DNA of 6,932 bases from Pseudomonas sp. (GTDB lineage Bacteria; Pseudomonadota; Gammaproteobacteria; Pseudomonadales; Pseudomonadaceae). Shown in pieces: positions 1-6,932 of this stretch. Each line of letters begins with the position of its first letter. The first letter of the stretch is position 1. Made by a program: the position numbers and the translations under genes. A model generated the notes under the pieces. That model searched no databases, was not told the origin of the DNA, and saw nothing but the letters and a program-made list of their open reading frames with translations. The stretch covers positions 1 through 6,932 of the forward strand of contig JAPLSD010000372.1 of NCBI GenBank assembly GCA_026398835.1, written 5' to 3'.

Positions 1-92
1 GAGTCAAGGGGGGCGGAGTGCCAGTTTTTCTTGAAACCAAAAGCCAAAATGGCTGTCGCACGATCTCTGTCTATTTTTGAAAAGGAGGCTTC

Positions 93-404
93 ATGCCTTG
101 GAAGCTCGCGTCATTCGGTACCTTGTTAGCTGCTGTCATTTTGACGGGGTGCAGCACTTCGCAGGCGACAAAAGACCCTGTGGCTCCCGAGACCGGGCAC
201 AGCCGCTGTGAGTCTAAAGCCGCCGAATTCGCCATTGGCAAGAAGGCCTCGCCTGAGCTTCTGGAGCAAGCTCGCACGCGTGCAGGTGCGCAGAGCGCGC
301 GATTCCTCAAGCCGAACGACATGGTGACGCTGGAATACCGCTCCGATCGCCTGAATCTCAACACCGATGCAAACCTGGTGGTCACTCGCGTCAACTGCGG
401 CTGA
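93..404 (+). CDS. I78-family peptidase inhibitor-like lipoprotein
   Basis: The 103-residue product starts with a lipoprotein signal peptide: a short basic start, a hydrophobic stretch at about residues 5-17, and the lipobox LTGC at 17-20, so Cys20 should be lipidated. The residues after Cys20 (STS) contain no inner-membrane retention signal that I recognise, so the outer membrane is likely. The mature part shows the I78 inhibitor pattern: Cys39 followed by an IGK motif (48-50), RAGAQSAR (63-70), a Pro, a DRLNL motif (85-89) and a C-terminal VNCG. Cys39 and Cys102 probably form the family's disulfide. I78 proteins are small serine-protease inhibitors related to fungal elastase inhibitors; the target of this one is unknown. 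The ATG at 93 follows AAAGGAGG (81-88) at good spacing. The gene is monocistronic and ends at a strong terminator. Family assignment is confident, inhibitory activity is inferred. Confidence 0.85.
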   Translation: MPWKLASFGTLLAAVILTGCSTSQATKDPVAPETGHSRCESKAAEFAIGKKASPELLEQARTRAGAQSARFLKPNDMVTLEYRSDRLNLNTDANLVVTRVNCG

Positions 405-430
405 TCGCTTCCGGCCTTTCTTTAGCGCAT

Positions 431-462
431 AAAAAACCCCGTCACATGGACGGGGTTTTTTT
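431..462. terminator. Bidirectional intrinsic terminator between convergent genes
   Basis: A perfect 13-bp inverted repeat has arms at 431-443 and 449-461 around a 5-base loop (ACATG). The GC-rich core (CCCCGTC/GACGGGG) is flanked by six A on one side and seven T on the other, so each strand reads as a stem followed by a U-run. It lies 26 bases after the lipoprotein stop and 15 bases beyond the cold-shock stop on the other strand, so it can end transcription from both. Confidence 0.93.
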
Positions 463-476
463 AGATCGCGGAGAAA

Positions 477-689
477 TTACTCAGCGCGAACCTGTGCAGC
501 TTGCATACCCTTTTGGCCTTTCTCAGCCACGAAGGAAACGGTCTGGCCTTCTTTCAGGCTTTTGAAACCGTCGCTTTCGATAGCTTTGAAGTGTACGAAC
601 AGGTCGTCACCGCCACCTTGAGGAGTGATGAAGCCGAAGCCTTTTTCATCGTTGAACCATTTAACGGTGCCGGTTTGGCGATTAGACAT
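477..689 (-). CDS. Cold-shock domain protein, CspA/CapB family
   Basis: This 70-residue protein is a single cold-shock domain: a five-stranded OB-fold that binds single-stranded RNA and DNA and acts as an RNA chaperone in the cytoplasm. Both nucleic-acid motifs are visible, RNP1 as KGFGFI (16-21) and RNP2 as LFVHF (30-34). The usual GTVKWFN opening (7-13) and the closing GQKGMQA block (58-64) are also present. The start is the ATG at 687-689 (read on the minus strand), with GGAG (697-700) seven bases upstream. The open frame extends 21 codons further upstream, but that part looks nothing like a Csp. Pseudomonas carries several such paralogues, and sequence alone does not show whether this one is cold-induced or constitutive, so no symbol is given. 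It ends just before the shared bidirectional terminator. Confidence 0.95.
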   Translation of the reverse strand: MSNRQTGTVKWFNDEKGFGFITPQGGGDDLFVHFKAIESDGFKSLKEGQTVSFVAEKGQKGMQAAQVRAE

Positions 690-840
690 GGTGTATCTCC
701 AAGAAACATATATTTTCAGTAGTGCTGTGCTGCTCAGGCCAACTGGGCACACCGGGGTATCATAGTCGAAATGTTCGGCTTGGGAGCCCCCCGGACGTGC
801 TGTTTGCCCATTTGTTGTACTTTCTTTGACGCTTTGAGTC

Positions 841-871
841 CCTGAAAGCCCCGGTTTAAAGGGCTTTCAGG
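841..871. repeat. Perfect 11-bp inverted repeat in the gap behind the cold-shock gene
   Basis: The arms CCTGAAAGCCC (841-851) and GGGCTTTCAGG (861-871) are exact reverse complements around a 9-base spacer. No T-run follows the repeat on either strand: A-rich sequence follows it on the plus strand, so it is preceded by T-rich sequence on the minus strand. It is therefore not a standard intrinsic terminator. It lies about 150 bases upstream of the cold-shock start and about 110 bases past the stop of the minus-strand gene at 982-1281. It could be an mRNA 3'-end structure, part of a long leader, or a protein-binding dyad. The rest of the 690-981 gap holds no gene that I can support. Confidence 0.6.
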
Positions 872-981
872 CGAAAATAAAAGCAATAAAAAAAGCTGTA
901 AAACCTGCGTAAATTGTACGAAAAACCTCTTTTTAAGGTCCCTTTACCGGCCCGGAAGCGGTTGGATATGCCTTTGGGGGC

Positions 982-1281
982 TTACTTTTTTTGCACCTTA
1001 CAAGTGGAAATCGCAGCCAGCGCTTTGTTTTGCAGATCTACGCTGGCCTTGTTATCCATCAGTGCCTGGAGATCTTTTGCCGGGTAGGAGGCAATCTTGT
1101 CAGCGCCACATGCGCAATGCGATTTGGCGGATGCCGGGCTGATGCCTGGCTGGGAGCCTGCGGCCTGGGTGCATTGGGCCATGTACTTATCGCGCGTTTC
1201 CTTCGGCCATTCCGCGTGGGCTGTCAGCGGCAGTAGCATAATGATGGGCGCGGCAATGGCGAAAAAACGGTTCAGACGCAT
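982..1281 (-). CDS. Small exported four-cysteine protein of unknown function
   Basis: I do not recognise a named family. The 99-residue product begins with a clear Sec signal peptide: Arg2 and Arg5, a hydrophobic core at about 6-20, and a likely signal peptidase I site after AHA (21-23). The mature protein of about 76 residues would be periplasmic. It has four cysteines (37, 56, 58, 94), with 56-58 in an HCAC motif, enough for two disulfides. The motif is not CxxCH, so it is not a c-type cytochrome. The rest looks helical and ends in a Lys-rich tail. The ATG at 1279-1281 follows AAGGAG (1291-1296) nine bases upstream. The gene is transcribed away from thrS and has no strong intrinsic terminator right behind it. 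That it is a real gene is well supported by the signal peptide and ribosome binding site; its role is unknown. Confidence 0.8.
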   Translation of the reverse strand: MRLNRFFAIAAPIIMLLPLTAHAEWPKETRDKYMAQCTQAAGSQPGISPASAKSHCACGADKIASYPAKDLQALMDNKASVDLQNKALAAISTCKVQKK

Positions 1282-1541
1282 GCTGGGATGCTCCTTGTAG
1301 TCAGTGTTGCGGTCGGTTCTATGTCTATCTGAGACTTGAAATACAGTCCAAGTTCAGCACTCTTGCACAAAGTCAGGCGATTTACGTCACCGGCAGGGCC
1401 GCGCGGCGCGATGACCGTTCATCTGTGCTAGCATGCCCGGCTTGGGTGTTTTCAGGCTTCGGATGACATTTCGTCCCGTAGCGGTCAGCACCTTGATAAT
1501 TCTGATTTGAACTCCAGTCACTCTGGTTCGGTTTTCCGGTT

Positions 1542-1572
1542 GGCCGCAAGGCTCCTGCCGCTGTAAGGCAGG
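1542..1572 (+). promoter_or_regulatory. Tandem hairpins in the thrS leader, possible upstream operator domain
   Basis: Two adjacent hairpins are visible. The first is GGCC (1542-1545) with GGCT (1550-1553) around a GCAA tetraloop, including one G-U pair. The second is CCTGCC (1554-1559) with GGCAGG (1567-1572) around a 7-base loop. No U-run follows, so they are not terminators. The second lies about 95-113 bases before the thrS ATG, with about 54 weakly structured bases before the anticodon-like hairpin. This resembles the two-hairpin layout of the E. coli thrS operator, where the upstream stem-loop is the second ThrRS contact. The pairing is visible; the role is inferred. Confidence 0.35.
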
Positions 1573-1626
1573 CGTTCGTTATTGAATGGCCTGGACTGAA
1601 TCTTGTACTGGCTCATCCCAACCCAC

Positions 1627-1662
1627 GTGACCTTTGGTAGGGGTCACCACTAGGAGAGGAGG
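1627..1662 (+). promoter_or_regulatory. Putative ThrRS-binding translational operator: tRNA-Thr anticodon-arm mimic plus thrS RBS
   Basis: GTGACCT (1627-1633) pairs with GGGTCAC (1641-1647), giving six Watson-Crick pairs and a closing T-G wobble. The 7-base loop is TTGGTAG (1634-1640). Read as an anticodon loop, it has U33 followed by GGU at positions 34-36, the anticodon of tRNA-Thr(GGU), then A37. The ribosome binding site (AGGAG 1652-1656, AGGAGG 1657-1662) begins five bases after the stem. In E. coli, ThrRS represses thrS by binding an anticodon-like hairpin directly upstream of the ribosome binding site. The same place and identity bases (G35, U36) occur here, so ThrRS autoregulation is a reasonable inference. 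Confidence 0.6.
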
Positions 1663-1666
1663 CGCC

Positions 1667-3589
1667 ATGCCAACTATTACTCTTCCCGACGGCAGTCAAC
1701 GTTCATTCGATCATTCGGTTTCCATAGCCGAGGTCGCCGCATCCATTGGTGCCGGTCTGGCCAAGGCCACCGTCGCCGGCAAGGTCAATGGCAAGCTGGT
1801 CGACGCCAGTGACGTGATCGACAGCGACGTAACTCTGCAAATCATCACGCCAAAGGATGAAGAGGGGCTGGAGATCATTCGCCACTCTTGCGCCCACCTG
1901 ATTGGCCACGCGGTCAAGCAGCTGTACCCAACGGCGAAGATGGTCATCGGTCCGGTCATCGATGAAGGCTTCTATTACGACATCGCCTACGAGCGTCCTT
2001 TCACTCCAGACGACCTGGTGGCCATCGAACAGCGCATGCATCTGCTGATCGAGAAAGATTACGACGTCATCAAGAAAGTCACTCCGCGTGCCGAAGTGAT
2101 CGACGTGTTCACTGCCCGTGGCGAAGACTACAAGCTGCGTCTGGTCGAAGACATGCCGAATGAACAGGCCATGGGCCTGTACTATCACGAAGAATACGTC
2201 GACATGTGCCGCGGCCCGCACGTGCCGAACACGCGCTTCCTGAAGTCATTCAAACTGACCAAACTGTCCGGCGCCTATTGGCGTGGCGATGCCAAAAACG
2301 AGCAGCTGCAGCGCGTTTACGGCACGGCCTGGGCAGACAAGAAGCAACTGGCAGCCTATATCCAGCGTATTGAAGAAGCCGAAAAGCGCGACCATCGAAA
2401 GCTGGGCAAGCGCTTGGGCCTGTTCCATACCCAGGAAGAATCACCGGGCATGGTGTTCTGGCATCCGAACGGCTGGACCTTGTATCAGGTGCTGGAGCAG
2501 TACATGCGCCAGGTTCAGCGCGAAAACGGCTACCTGGAGATCAAGACTCCGCAGGTCGTTGACCGCAGCCTCTGGGAGAAATCCGGGCACTGGGCCAACT
2601 ACGCCGAGAACATGTTTACCACCCAGTCGGAAAACCGCGACTACGCAATCAAGCCGATGAACTGCCCGTGCCACGTGCAGGTGTTCAATCAGGGCCTGAA
2701 AAGCTACCGCGAGCTGCCGATGCGTCTGGCCGAGTTCGGTGCCTGTCACCGTAACGAACCGTCGGGTGCCTTGCACGGCATCATGCGAGTGCGCGCGTTC
2801 ACTCAGGATGACGCACACATCTTCTGCACCGAAGAGCAAATGCAGGCTGAGTCTGCTGCGTTCATCAAGCTGACTCTGGATGTCTATGCCGATTTCGGCT
2901 TCAAGGACATCGAGCTGAAGCTGTCCACTCGTCCGGAAAAACGCGTGGGTTCCGATGAGCTGTGGGATCGCGCAGAAAGCGCACTGGCCGCAGCCCTCGA
3001 CAGTGCTGGCCTGCCTTACGATTTGCAACCGGGTGAAGGTGCGTTCTACGGTCCGAAAATCGAATTCTCGCTGAAAGATTGCCTCGGTCGTGTCTGGCAA
3101 TGTGGTACCTTGCAGCTCGATTTTAACCTGCCTACCCGTCTTGGGGCCGAATACGTCTCCGAAGACAACAGTCGCAAGCACCCGGTCATGTTGCATCGGG
3201 CGATTCTGGGTTCCTTCGAGCGTTTCGTCGGGATTCTGATCGAGCATTACGAGGGCGCGTTCCCTGCATGGCTGGCTCCGACTCAGGCAGTGATCATGAA
3301 TATCACTGATAAACAGGCCGATTTTGCCGCGGAAGTTGAAAAAACTCTCAATCAAAGCGGATTTCGTGCCAAGTCCGACTTGAGAAATGAAAAGATCGGC
3401 TTTAAAATCCGCGAGCATACTTTGCTCAAGGTTCCCTATCTCTTGGTTATTGGAGATCGGGAAGTCGAGATGCAGACTGTCGCTGTGCGTACTCGTGAAG
3501 GTGCTGACCTGGGCTCGATGCCCGTCGCCCAGTTCGCTGAGTTCCTCGCGCAAGCGGTTTCCCGGCGTGGTCGCCCAGATTCGGAGTAA
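1667..3589 (+). CDS. thrS: Threonyl-tRNA synthetase
   Basis: This class II synthetase joins threonine to tRNA-Thr at the cost of ATP in the cytoplasm. The 640-residue product has full family length. The domains in order are an N-terminal TGS domain (about 1-61), the editing domain, the catalytic core (about 243-535) and the C-terminal anticodon-binding domain (about 536-640). The editing site that hydrolyses Ser-tRNA-Thr is intact, with His73/His77 (HSCAH) and Cys181/His185 (CRGPH). The catalytic zinc ligands are Cys333 (MNCPCH), His384 (DDAHIF) and His510 (VMLHRA). Arg362 in HRNE (361-364) is the motif 2 arginine. The start is the ATG at 1667, preceded by AGGAGAGGAGG (1652-1662). An in-frame TTG at 1634 lies inside the leader hairpin and is not used. 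The gene is first in the translation operon and overlaps or abuts infC. Its leader suggests translational feedback by ThrRS. Confidence 0.98.
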   Translation: MPTITLPDGSQRSFDHSVSIAEVAASIGAGLAKATVAGKVNGKLVDASDVIDSDVTLQIITPKDEEGLEIIRHSCAHLIGHAVKQLYPTAKMVIGPVIDEGFYYDIAYERPFTPDDLVAIEQRMHLLIEKDYDVIKKVTPRAEVIDVFTARGEDYKLRLVEDMPNEQAMGLYYHEEYVDMCRGPHVPNTRFLKSFKLTKLSGAYWRGDAKNEQLQRVYGTAWADKKQLAAYIQRIEEAEKRDHRKLGKRLGLFHTQEESPGMVFWHPNGWTLYQVLEQYMRQVQRENGYLEIKTPQVVDRSLWEKSGHWANYAENMFTTQSENRDYAIKPMNCPCHVQVFNQGLKSYRELPMRLAEFGACHRNEPSGALHGIMRVRAFTQDDAHIFCTEEQMQAESAAFIKLTLDVYADFGFKDIELKLSTRPEKRVGSDELWDRAESALAAALDSAGLPYDLQPGEGAFYGPKIEFSLKDCLGRVWQCGTLQLDFNLPTRLGAEYVSEDNSRKHPVMLHRAILGSFERFVGILIEHYEGAFPAWLAPTQAVIMNITDKQADFAAEVEKTLNQSGFRAKSDLRNEKIGFKIREHTLLKVPYLLVIGDREVEMQTVAVRTREGADLGSMPVAQFAEFLAQAVSRRGRPDSE

Positions 3590-3597
3590 TTATTATT
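3583..3597 (+). promoter_or_regulatory. infC initiation region: GGAG inside thrS end and rare ATT start codons
   Basis: GGAG (3583-3586) sits in the last thrS codons. Three ATT codons in the infC frame follow at 3589, 3592 and 3595. Spacing from GGAG is 2, 5 and 8 bases respectively, so 3592 or 3595 fits best; 3592 is used here. The ATG at 3607 lies 20 bases from GGAG and has no ribosome binding site of its own. An ATT start on infC is the known basis of IF3 feedback, because IF3 rejects non-standard start codons. Confidence 0.75.
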
Positions 3598-4140
3598 AAG
3601 CGTGAAATGAGACAAGATAAACGAGCTGCACCGAAAGCCCCGATCAACGAGAATATCTCGGCACGCGAGGTTCGGTTAATTGGCGCTGACGGCGAGCAGA
3701 TTGGCATCGTCTCGATTGATGAAGCGCTTCGTATTGCTGAAGAGTCCAAACTGGATTTGGTGGAAATTTCTGCCGACGCAATACCGCCTGTTTGCCGCGT
3801 GATGGACTACGGCAAATCGATCTTCGAAAAGAAGAAACAGGTAGCTGCAGCGAAGAAAAACCAGAAGCAGATTCAGGTTAAAGAAATCAAGTTTCGTCCA
3901 GGGACGGAGGAAGGGGATTACCAGGTAAAACTGCGCAACCTGGTACGTTTCCTGAGTGACGGGGACAGGGCCAAGGTATCGTTGAGATTCCGCGGTCGTG
4001 AGATGGCCCACCAGGAGCTGGGGATGGAACTCCTCAAGCGGGTTGAAGCTGACCTGCTCGAGTACGGTTCGGTCGAACAGCATCCTAAGATGGAAGGACG
4101 CCAACTGATCATGGTCATCGCCCCGAAAAAGAAGAAGTAA
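3592..4140 (+). CDS. infC: Translation initiation factor IF-3
   Basis: IF3 binds the 30S subunit, keeps it apart from 50S and checks the start codon and initiator tRNA. Taking the ATT at 3592 as Met gives 182 residues. The N-terminal domain shows INENI (18-22), [13 protein letters not shown] (29-41), DLVEIS (55-60) and [11 protein letters not shown] (65-75). A Lys-rich linker helix follows at about 78-93. The C-terminal, ribosome-binding domain carries VKEIKFRP (96-103) and [11 protein letters not shown] (128-138), and the protein ends in a run of lysines. The start is atypical: the first ATG (3607) would remove the conserved-looking IKRE segment and has no ribosome binding site. The ATT start lies 2 bases after the thrS stop, so translation is probably coupled to thrS, and IF3 likely limits its own synthesis. 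The exact ATT (3589, 3592 or 3595) is uncertain by one codon either way. Confidence 0.95.
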   Translation: MIKREMRQDKRAAPKAPINENISAREVRLIGADGEQIGIVSIDEALRIAEESKLDLVEISADAIPPVCRVMDYGKSIFEKKKQVAAAKKNQKQIQVKEIKFRPGTEEGDYQVKLRNLVRFLSDGDRAKVSLRFRGREMAHQELGMELLKRVEADLLEYGSVEQHPKMEGRQLIMVIAPKKKK

Positions 4141-4200
4141 TCACCAGGGCACGGCAGGCCTTGCGATTATGTTTATCAACTGAATGCGGAGTATCCGAAC

Positions 4201-4395
4201 ATGCCAAAGATGAAGACTAAAAGTGGTGCTGCTAAGCGGTTTCTGAAAACTGCTAACGGTATCAAGCACAAGCACGCTTTCAAGAGCCACATCCTGACCA
4301 AAATGTCGACTAAGCGTAAGCGTCAACTGCGCGGTAGCAGCTTGCTGCATCCGTCCGACGTTGCAAAAGTCAAGCGCATGCTGCGCCTTTGCTAA
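4201..4395 (+). CDS. rpmI: 50S ribosomal protein bL35
   Basis: The 64-residue, strongly basic product has the bL35 signature at its N-terminus ([14 protein letters not shown]) and the [14 protein letters not shown] blocks (30-45). Length is normal for the family. bL35 is a small 50S subunit protein bound mainly to 23S rRNA. The ATG follows GGAG (4188-4191) nine bases upstream. It lies 60 bases after infC and 29 bases before rplT, the usual infC-rpmI-rplT order. In E. coli, bL20 represses rpmI and rplT by binding the mRNA ahead of rpmI; I could not make out a matching structure in 4141-4200, so this control is not claimed here. Confidence 0.98.
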   Translation: MPKMKTKSGAAKRFLKTANGIKHKHAFKSHILTKMSTKRKRQLRGSSLLHPSDVAKVKRMLRLC

Positions 4396-4424
4396 TTTTT
4401 GGTTAAGAATAGAGGAAGTAACTC

Positions 4425-4781
4425 ATGGCTCGTGTAAAGCGTGGCGTCATTGCCCGTAAGCGTCACAAAAAAATTCTGAAACTTGCTAAAGGCTACTACG
4501 GCGCGCGTTCACGCGTATTCCGTGTTGCCAAGCAAGCGGTAATCAAGGCAGGCCAATACGCCTACCGTGACCGTCGTCAGAAAAAACGTCAGTTCCGCGC
4601 TCTGTGGATCGCTCGTATCAACGCTGGTGCTCGTATTAACGGTCTGTCCTACAGCCGTTTCATCGCCGGCCTGAAAAAAGCGTCCATCGAGATCGACCGT
4701 AAGGTTCTGGCTGATCTGGCAGTGAACGAAAAAGCGGCGTTTGCTGCGATTGTCGAGAAAGCTAAAGCCACCTTGGCTTAA
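4425..4781 (+). CDS. rplT: 50S ribosomal protein bL20
   Basis: The 118-residue product matches bL20 along its full length. It has an extended, very basic N-terminal half (about 1-60, opening [26 protein letters not shown] without its middle interruption) that threads into 23S rRNA, and a small globular C-terminal domain (about 60-118) with [15 protein letters not shown]. bL20 is needed early in 50S assembly. In several bacteria it also represses its own operon through the C-terminal domain. The start ATG follows AGAGGA (4411-4416) at eight bases. The stop is TAA at 4779-4781, followed by a 109-base gap with a strong hairpin before pheS. Confidence 0.98.
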   Translation: MARVKRGVIARKRHKKILKLAKGYYGARSRVFRVAKQAVIKAGQYAYRDRRQKKRQFRALWIARINAGARINGLSYSRFIAGLKKASIEIDRKVLADLAVNEKAAFAAIVEKAKATLA

Positions 4782-4836
4782 GTACCCCCGACAGTCACCC
4801 GGGCTCACCTCTGTGGGCTCAGGTGTTAAACGTCAT

Positions 4837-5907
<1,071 letters not shown>

Positions 5908-5933
5908 TCGTAACGAATTTTTAGGAGAGCAGG

Positions 5934-6932
5934 ATGAAATTCAGTGAACAATGGCTGCGCGGCTGGGTAAGCCCGCAGGTAAATCGCGACGAGCTGGTTG
6001 CTCGTCTGTCGATGGCCGGTCTTGAGGTCGATAGCGTTACGCCGGCCGCCGGTGAATTCAGTGGCGTGGTAGTGGGCGAGGTGCTGAGCACCGAGCAACA
6101 CCCGGACGCCGACAAGTTGCGTGTTTGCCAGGTCAGCAACGGCACGGAGACCTTTCAGGTCGTGTGCGGTGCGCCTAACGTACGCCCGGGCCTGAAGATC
6201 CCGTTCGCCATGATCGGTGCCGAACTGCCAGGCGACTTCAAGATTAAGAAAGCCAAGCTACGTGGCGTCGAATCCAACGGCATGCTGTGCTCGCAAGCCG
6301 AGCTGCAAGTCGGTGAAGGCAACGACGGCCTGATGGAATTGCCGGCCGATGCACCAGTAGGTCAGGACATTCGCGAGTACCTGGGCCTGGATGACGCCAG
6401 CATCGAGGTCGACCTGACCCCGAACCGTGGCGATTGCCTGTCCCTGGCCGGTCTGGCCCGTGAAGTCGGTGCGCTTTATGCTGCCGAAGTCAAACGCCCG
6501 GTAGTGGCCACCGTTCCAGCCGTGCACGATGAAGTGCGCTCGGTTGAAGTCCTGGCACCGGCTGCTTGCCCACGTTACCTGGGTCGCGTTATTCGTAACG
6601 TCGATCTGTCCAAGCCTACGCCGCTGTGGATGGTCGAGCGTCTGCGTCGTGCCGACGTACGCAGCATCGACGCTGCCGTCGACATCACCAACTACGTGAT
6701 GCTGGAACTGGGTCAACCGCTGCACGCTTTCGATCTCGCCGAAATCAATGGCGGCATTCGCGTGCGCATGGCCGAAGAGGGCGAGAAGCTGGTTCTGCTC
6801 GACGGTCAGGAAGTCAGTCTGCGTAGCGATACGCTGGTGATTGCCGACCACTCCCGCGCCTTGGCCATTGCCGGCGTGATGGGTGGCGAGCACAGCGGTG
6901 TGTCCAAGACGACTCGCGATGTATTCCTGGAA
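5934..6932 (+). CDS. pheT: Phenylalanyl-tRNA synthetase beta subunit, N-terminal part
   Basis: The frame runs open from the ATG at 5934 to the window end, 333 codons with no stop, out of about 790 expected. PheT is the structural and editing subunit paired with PheS. Visible here are the N-terminal [12 protein letters not shown] and the EMAP/OB-type tRNA-binding domain (about 39-148) with [12 protein letters not shown] (56-67) and [10 protein letters not shown] (77-86). [18 protein letters not shown] (161-178) follows, then the beginning of the B3/B4 editing region (from about 205) with [25 protein letters not shown] split at 243-267, and GVMGG (314-318). AGGAG (5923-5927) lies six bases before the ATG. 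The gap after pheS is 26 bases, so the two subunits are co-transcribed and probably made in step. The truncation is due only to the window edge. Confidence 0.97.
   Translation, partial: MKFSEQWLRGWVSPQVNRDELVARLSMAGLEVDSVTPAAGEFSGVVVGEVLSTEQHPDADKLRVCQVSNGTETFQVVCGAPNVRPGLKIPFAMIGAELPGDFKIKKAKLRGVESNGMLCSQAELQVGEGNDGLMELPADAPVGQDIREYLGLDDASIEVDLTPNRGDCLSLAGLAREVGALYAAEVKRPVVATVPAVHDEVRSVEVLAPAACPRYLGRVIRNVDLSKPTPLWMVERLRRADVRSIDAAVDITNYVMLELGQPLHAFDLAEINGGIRVRMAEEGEKLVLLDGQEVSLRSDTLVIADHSRALAIAGVMGGEHSGVSKTTRDVFLE

Larger units (their letters stand above)
1282..1666. other. Divergent intergenic region with thrS leader
   Basis: This 385-bp gap must hold the promoters of the exported-protein gene (minus) and thrS (plus). 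I found no convincing -35/-10 pair for either. Candidates such as GATAAT (1495-1500) or TAGCAT preceded by TGC (1426-1434) lack a partner at proper spacing. The thrS-proximal part from about 1509 is rich in short inverted repeats: 1509-1529 (7 bp with a 2-base bulge), 1542-1553 (4 bp closed by a GCAA tetraloop), 1554-1572 and 1627-1647. A dyad (ACTTG/CAAGT, 1334-1353) lies close to the exported-protein gene. No coding sequence or RNA gene is recognisable. Confidence 0.6.

Noticed and set aside
71..394. A minus-strand open frame opposite the lipoprotein gene
   Set aside because: The plus strand has a signal peptide, lipobox, I78 motifs and a ribosome binding site; the minus-strand frame has none of these.
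690..752. A 21-codon N-terminal extension of the cold-shock protein on the minus strand
   Set aside because: The added residues do not resemble any Csp, and the ATG at 687-689 has a well-spaced GGAG and gives the normal 70-residue length.
759..764. TATGAT on the minus strand as the -10 of the cold-shock gene
   Set aside because: A good -10 match, but the hexamers at 16-18 bases upstream do not resemble TTGACA, so it is not listed as a promoter.
905..945. A terminator for the 982-1281 gene on the minus strand
   Set aside because: Only a 4-bp ACCT/AGGT pairing ahead of a T-run was found, too weak to call.
1495..1500. GATAAT as a thrS -10 box
   Set aside because: No -35 at proper distance; the nearest candidate (ATGACA, 1463-1468) is 26 bases away.
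1634..1666. An N-terminal extension of ThrRS from TTG at 1634
   Set aside because: The TTG lies in the loop of the leader hairpin, has no ribosome binding site, and the extra 11 residues are not ThrRS-like. The ATG at 1667 has AGGAGG just upstream.
2441..3553. A 370-codon open frame on the minus strand inside thrS
   Set aside because: It is the antisense shadow of a well-conserved thrS coding region in high-GC codon usage, with no ribosome binding site or recognisable protein.
6258..6893. A 211-codon minus-strand open frame near the window end
   Set aside because: It lies opposite pheT, whose plus-strand frame is open to the window end with clear PheT motifs.

Overview
The window is a stretch of core chromosome from a gamma-proteobacterium, almost certainly a Pseudomonas of the fluorescens/putida type. 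This rests on the gene order thrS-infC-rpmI-rplT-pheS-pheT, protein sequences that read as Pseudomonas versions (640-aa ThrRS, 338-aa PheS, IF3 starting on an ATT codon), and moderately high GC with strong GGAG-type ribosome binding sites. No mobile element, CRISPR array, tRNA or rRNA gene was found.

Left part (1-1281): three small, separately transcribed genes. A plus-strand I78-type protease-inhibitor lipoprotein (93-404) and a minus-strand CspA-family cold-shock protein (477-689) converge on one perfect hairpin with T-runs on both strands (431-461), a shared bidirectional terminator. Behind the cold-shock gene lies a 290-bp gap with an unexplained perfect 11-bp inverted repeat (841-871). 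Then comes a minus-strand gene for a small exported four-cysteine protein of unknown function (982-1281).

Middle (1282-1666): a 385-bp divergent intergenic region that holds the thrS leader. Just upstream of the thrS ribosome binding site a hairpin (1627-1647) presents a 7-base loop closely matching the anticodon loop of tRNA-Thr(GGU). A GC-rich hairpin lies about 55 bases further upstream (1554-1572). The layout resembles the E. coli thrS translational operator, where threonyl-tRNA synthetase binds its own mRNA. This is the most interesting signal in the window.

Right part (1667-6932): the translation operon. thrS (threonyl-tRNA synthetase) is followed within a few bases by infC (IF3), which starts on a rare ATT codon in a run of three ATT codons, the basis of IF3 autoregulation in other bacteria. 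rpmI (bL35) and rplT (bL20) follow. A strong 15-bp hairpin (4837-4872) then separates rplT from pheS. pheS and pheT encode the alpha and beta subunits of phenylalanyl-tRNA synthetase, and pheT is cut by the window end after 333 codons. Together these genes charge two tRNAs, control initiation and supply two 50S proteins. Three points look like post-transcriptional or transcriptional control: the thrS leader, the infC start and the rplT-pheS hairpin.

Overall this is an ordinary housekeeping region. I see no new multi-gene system; the points of interest are regulatory RNA structures.
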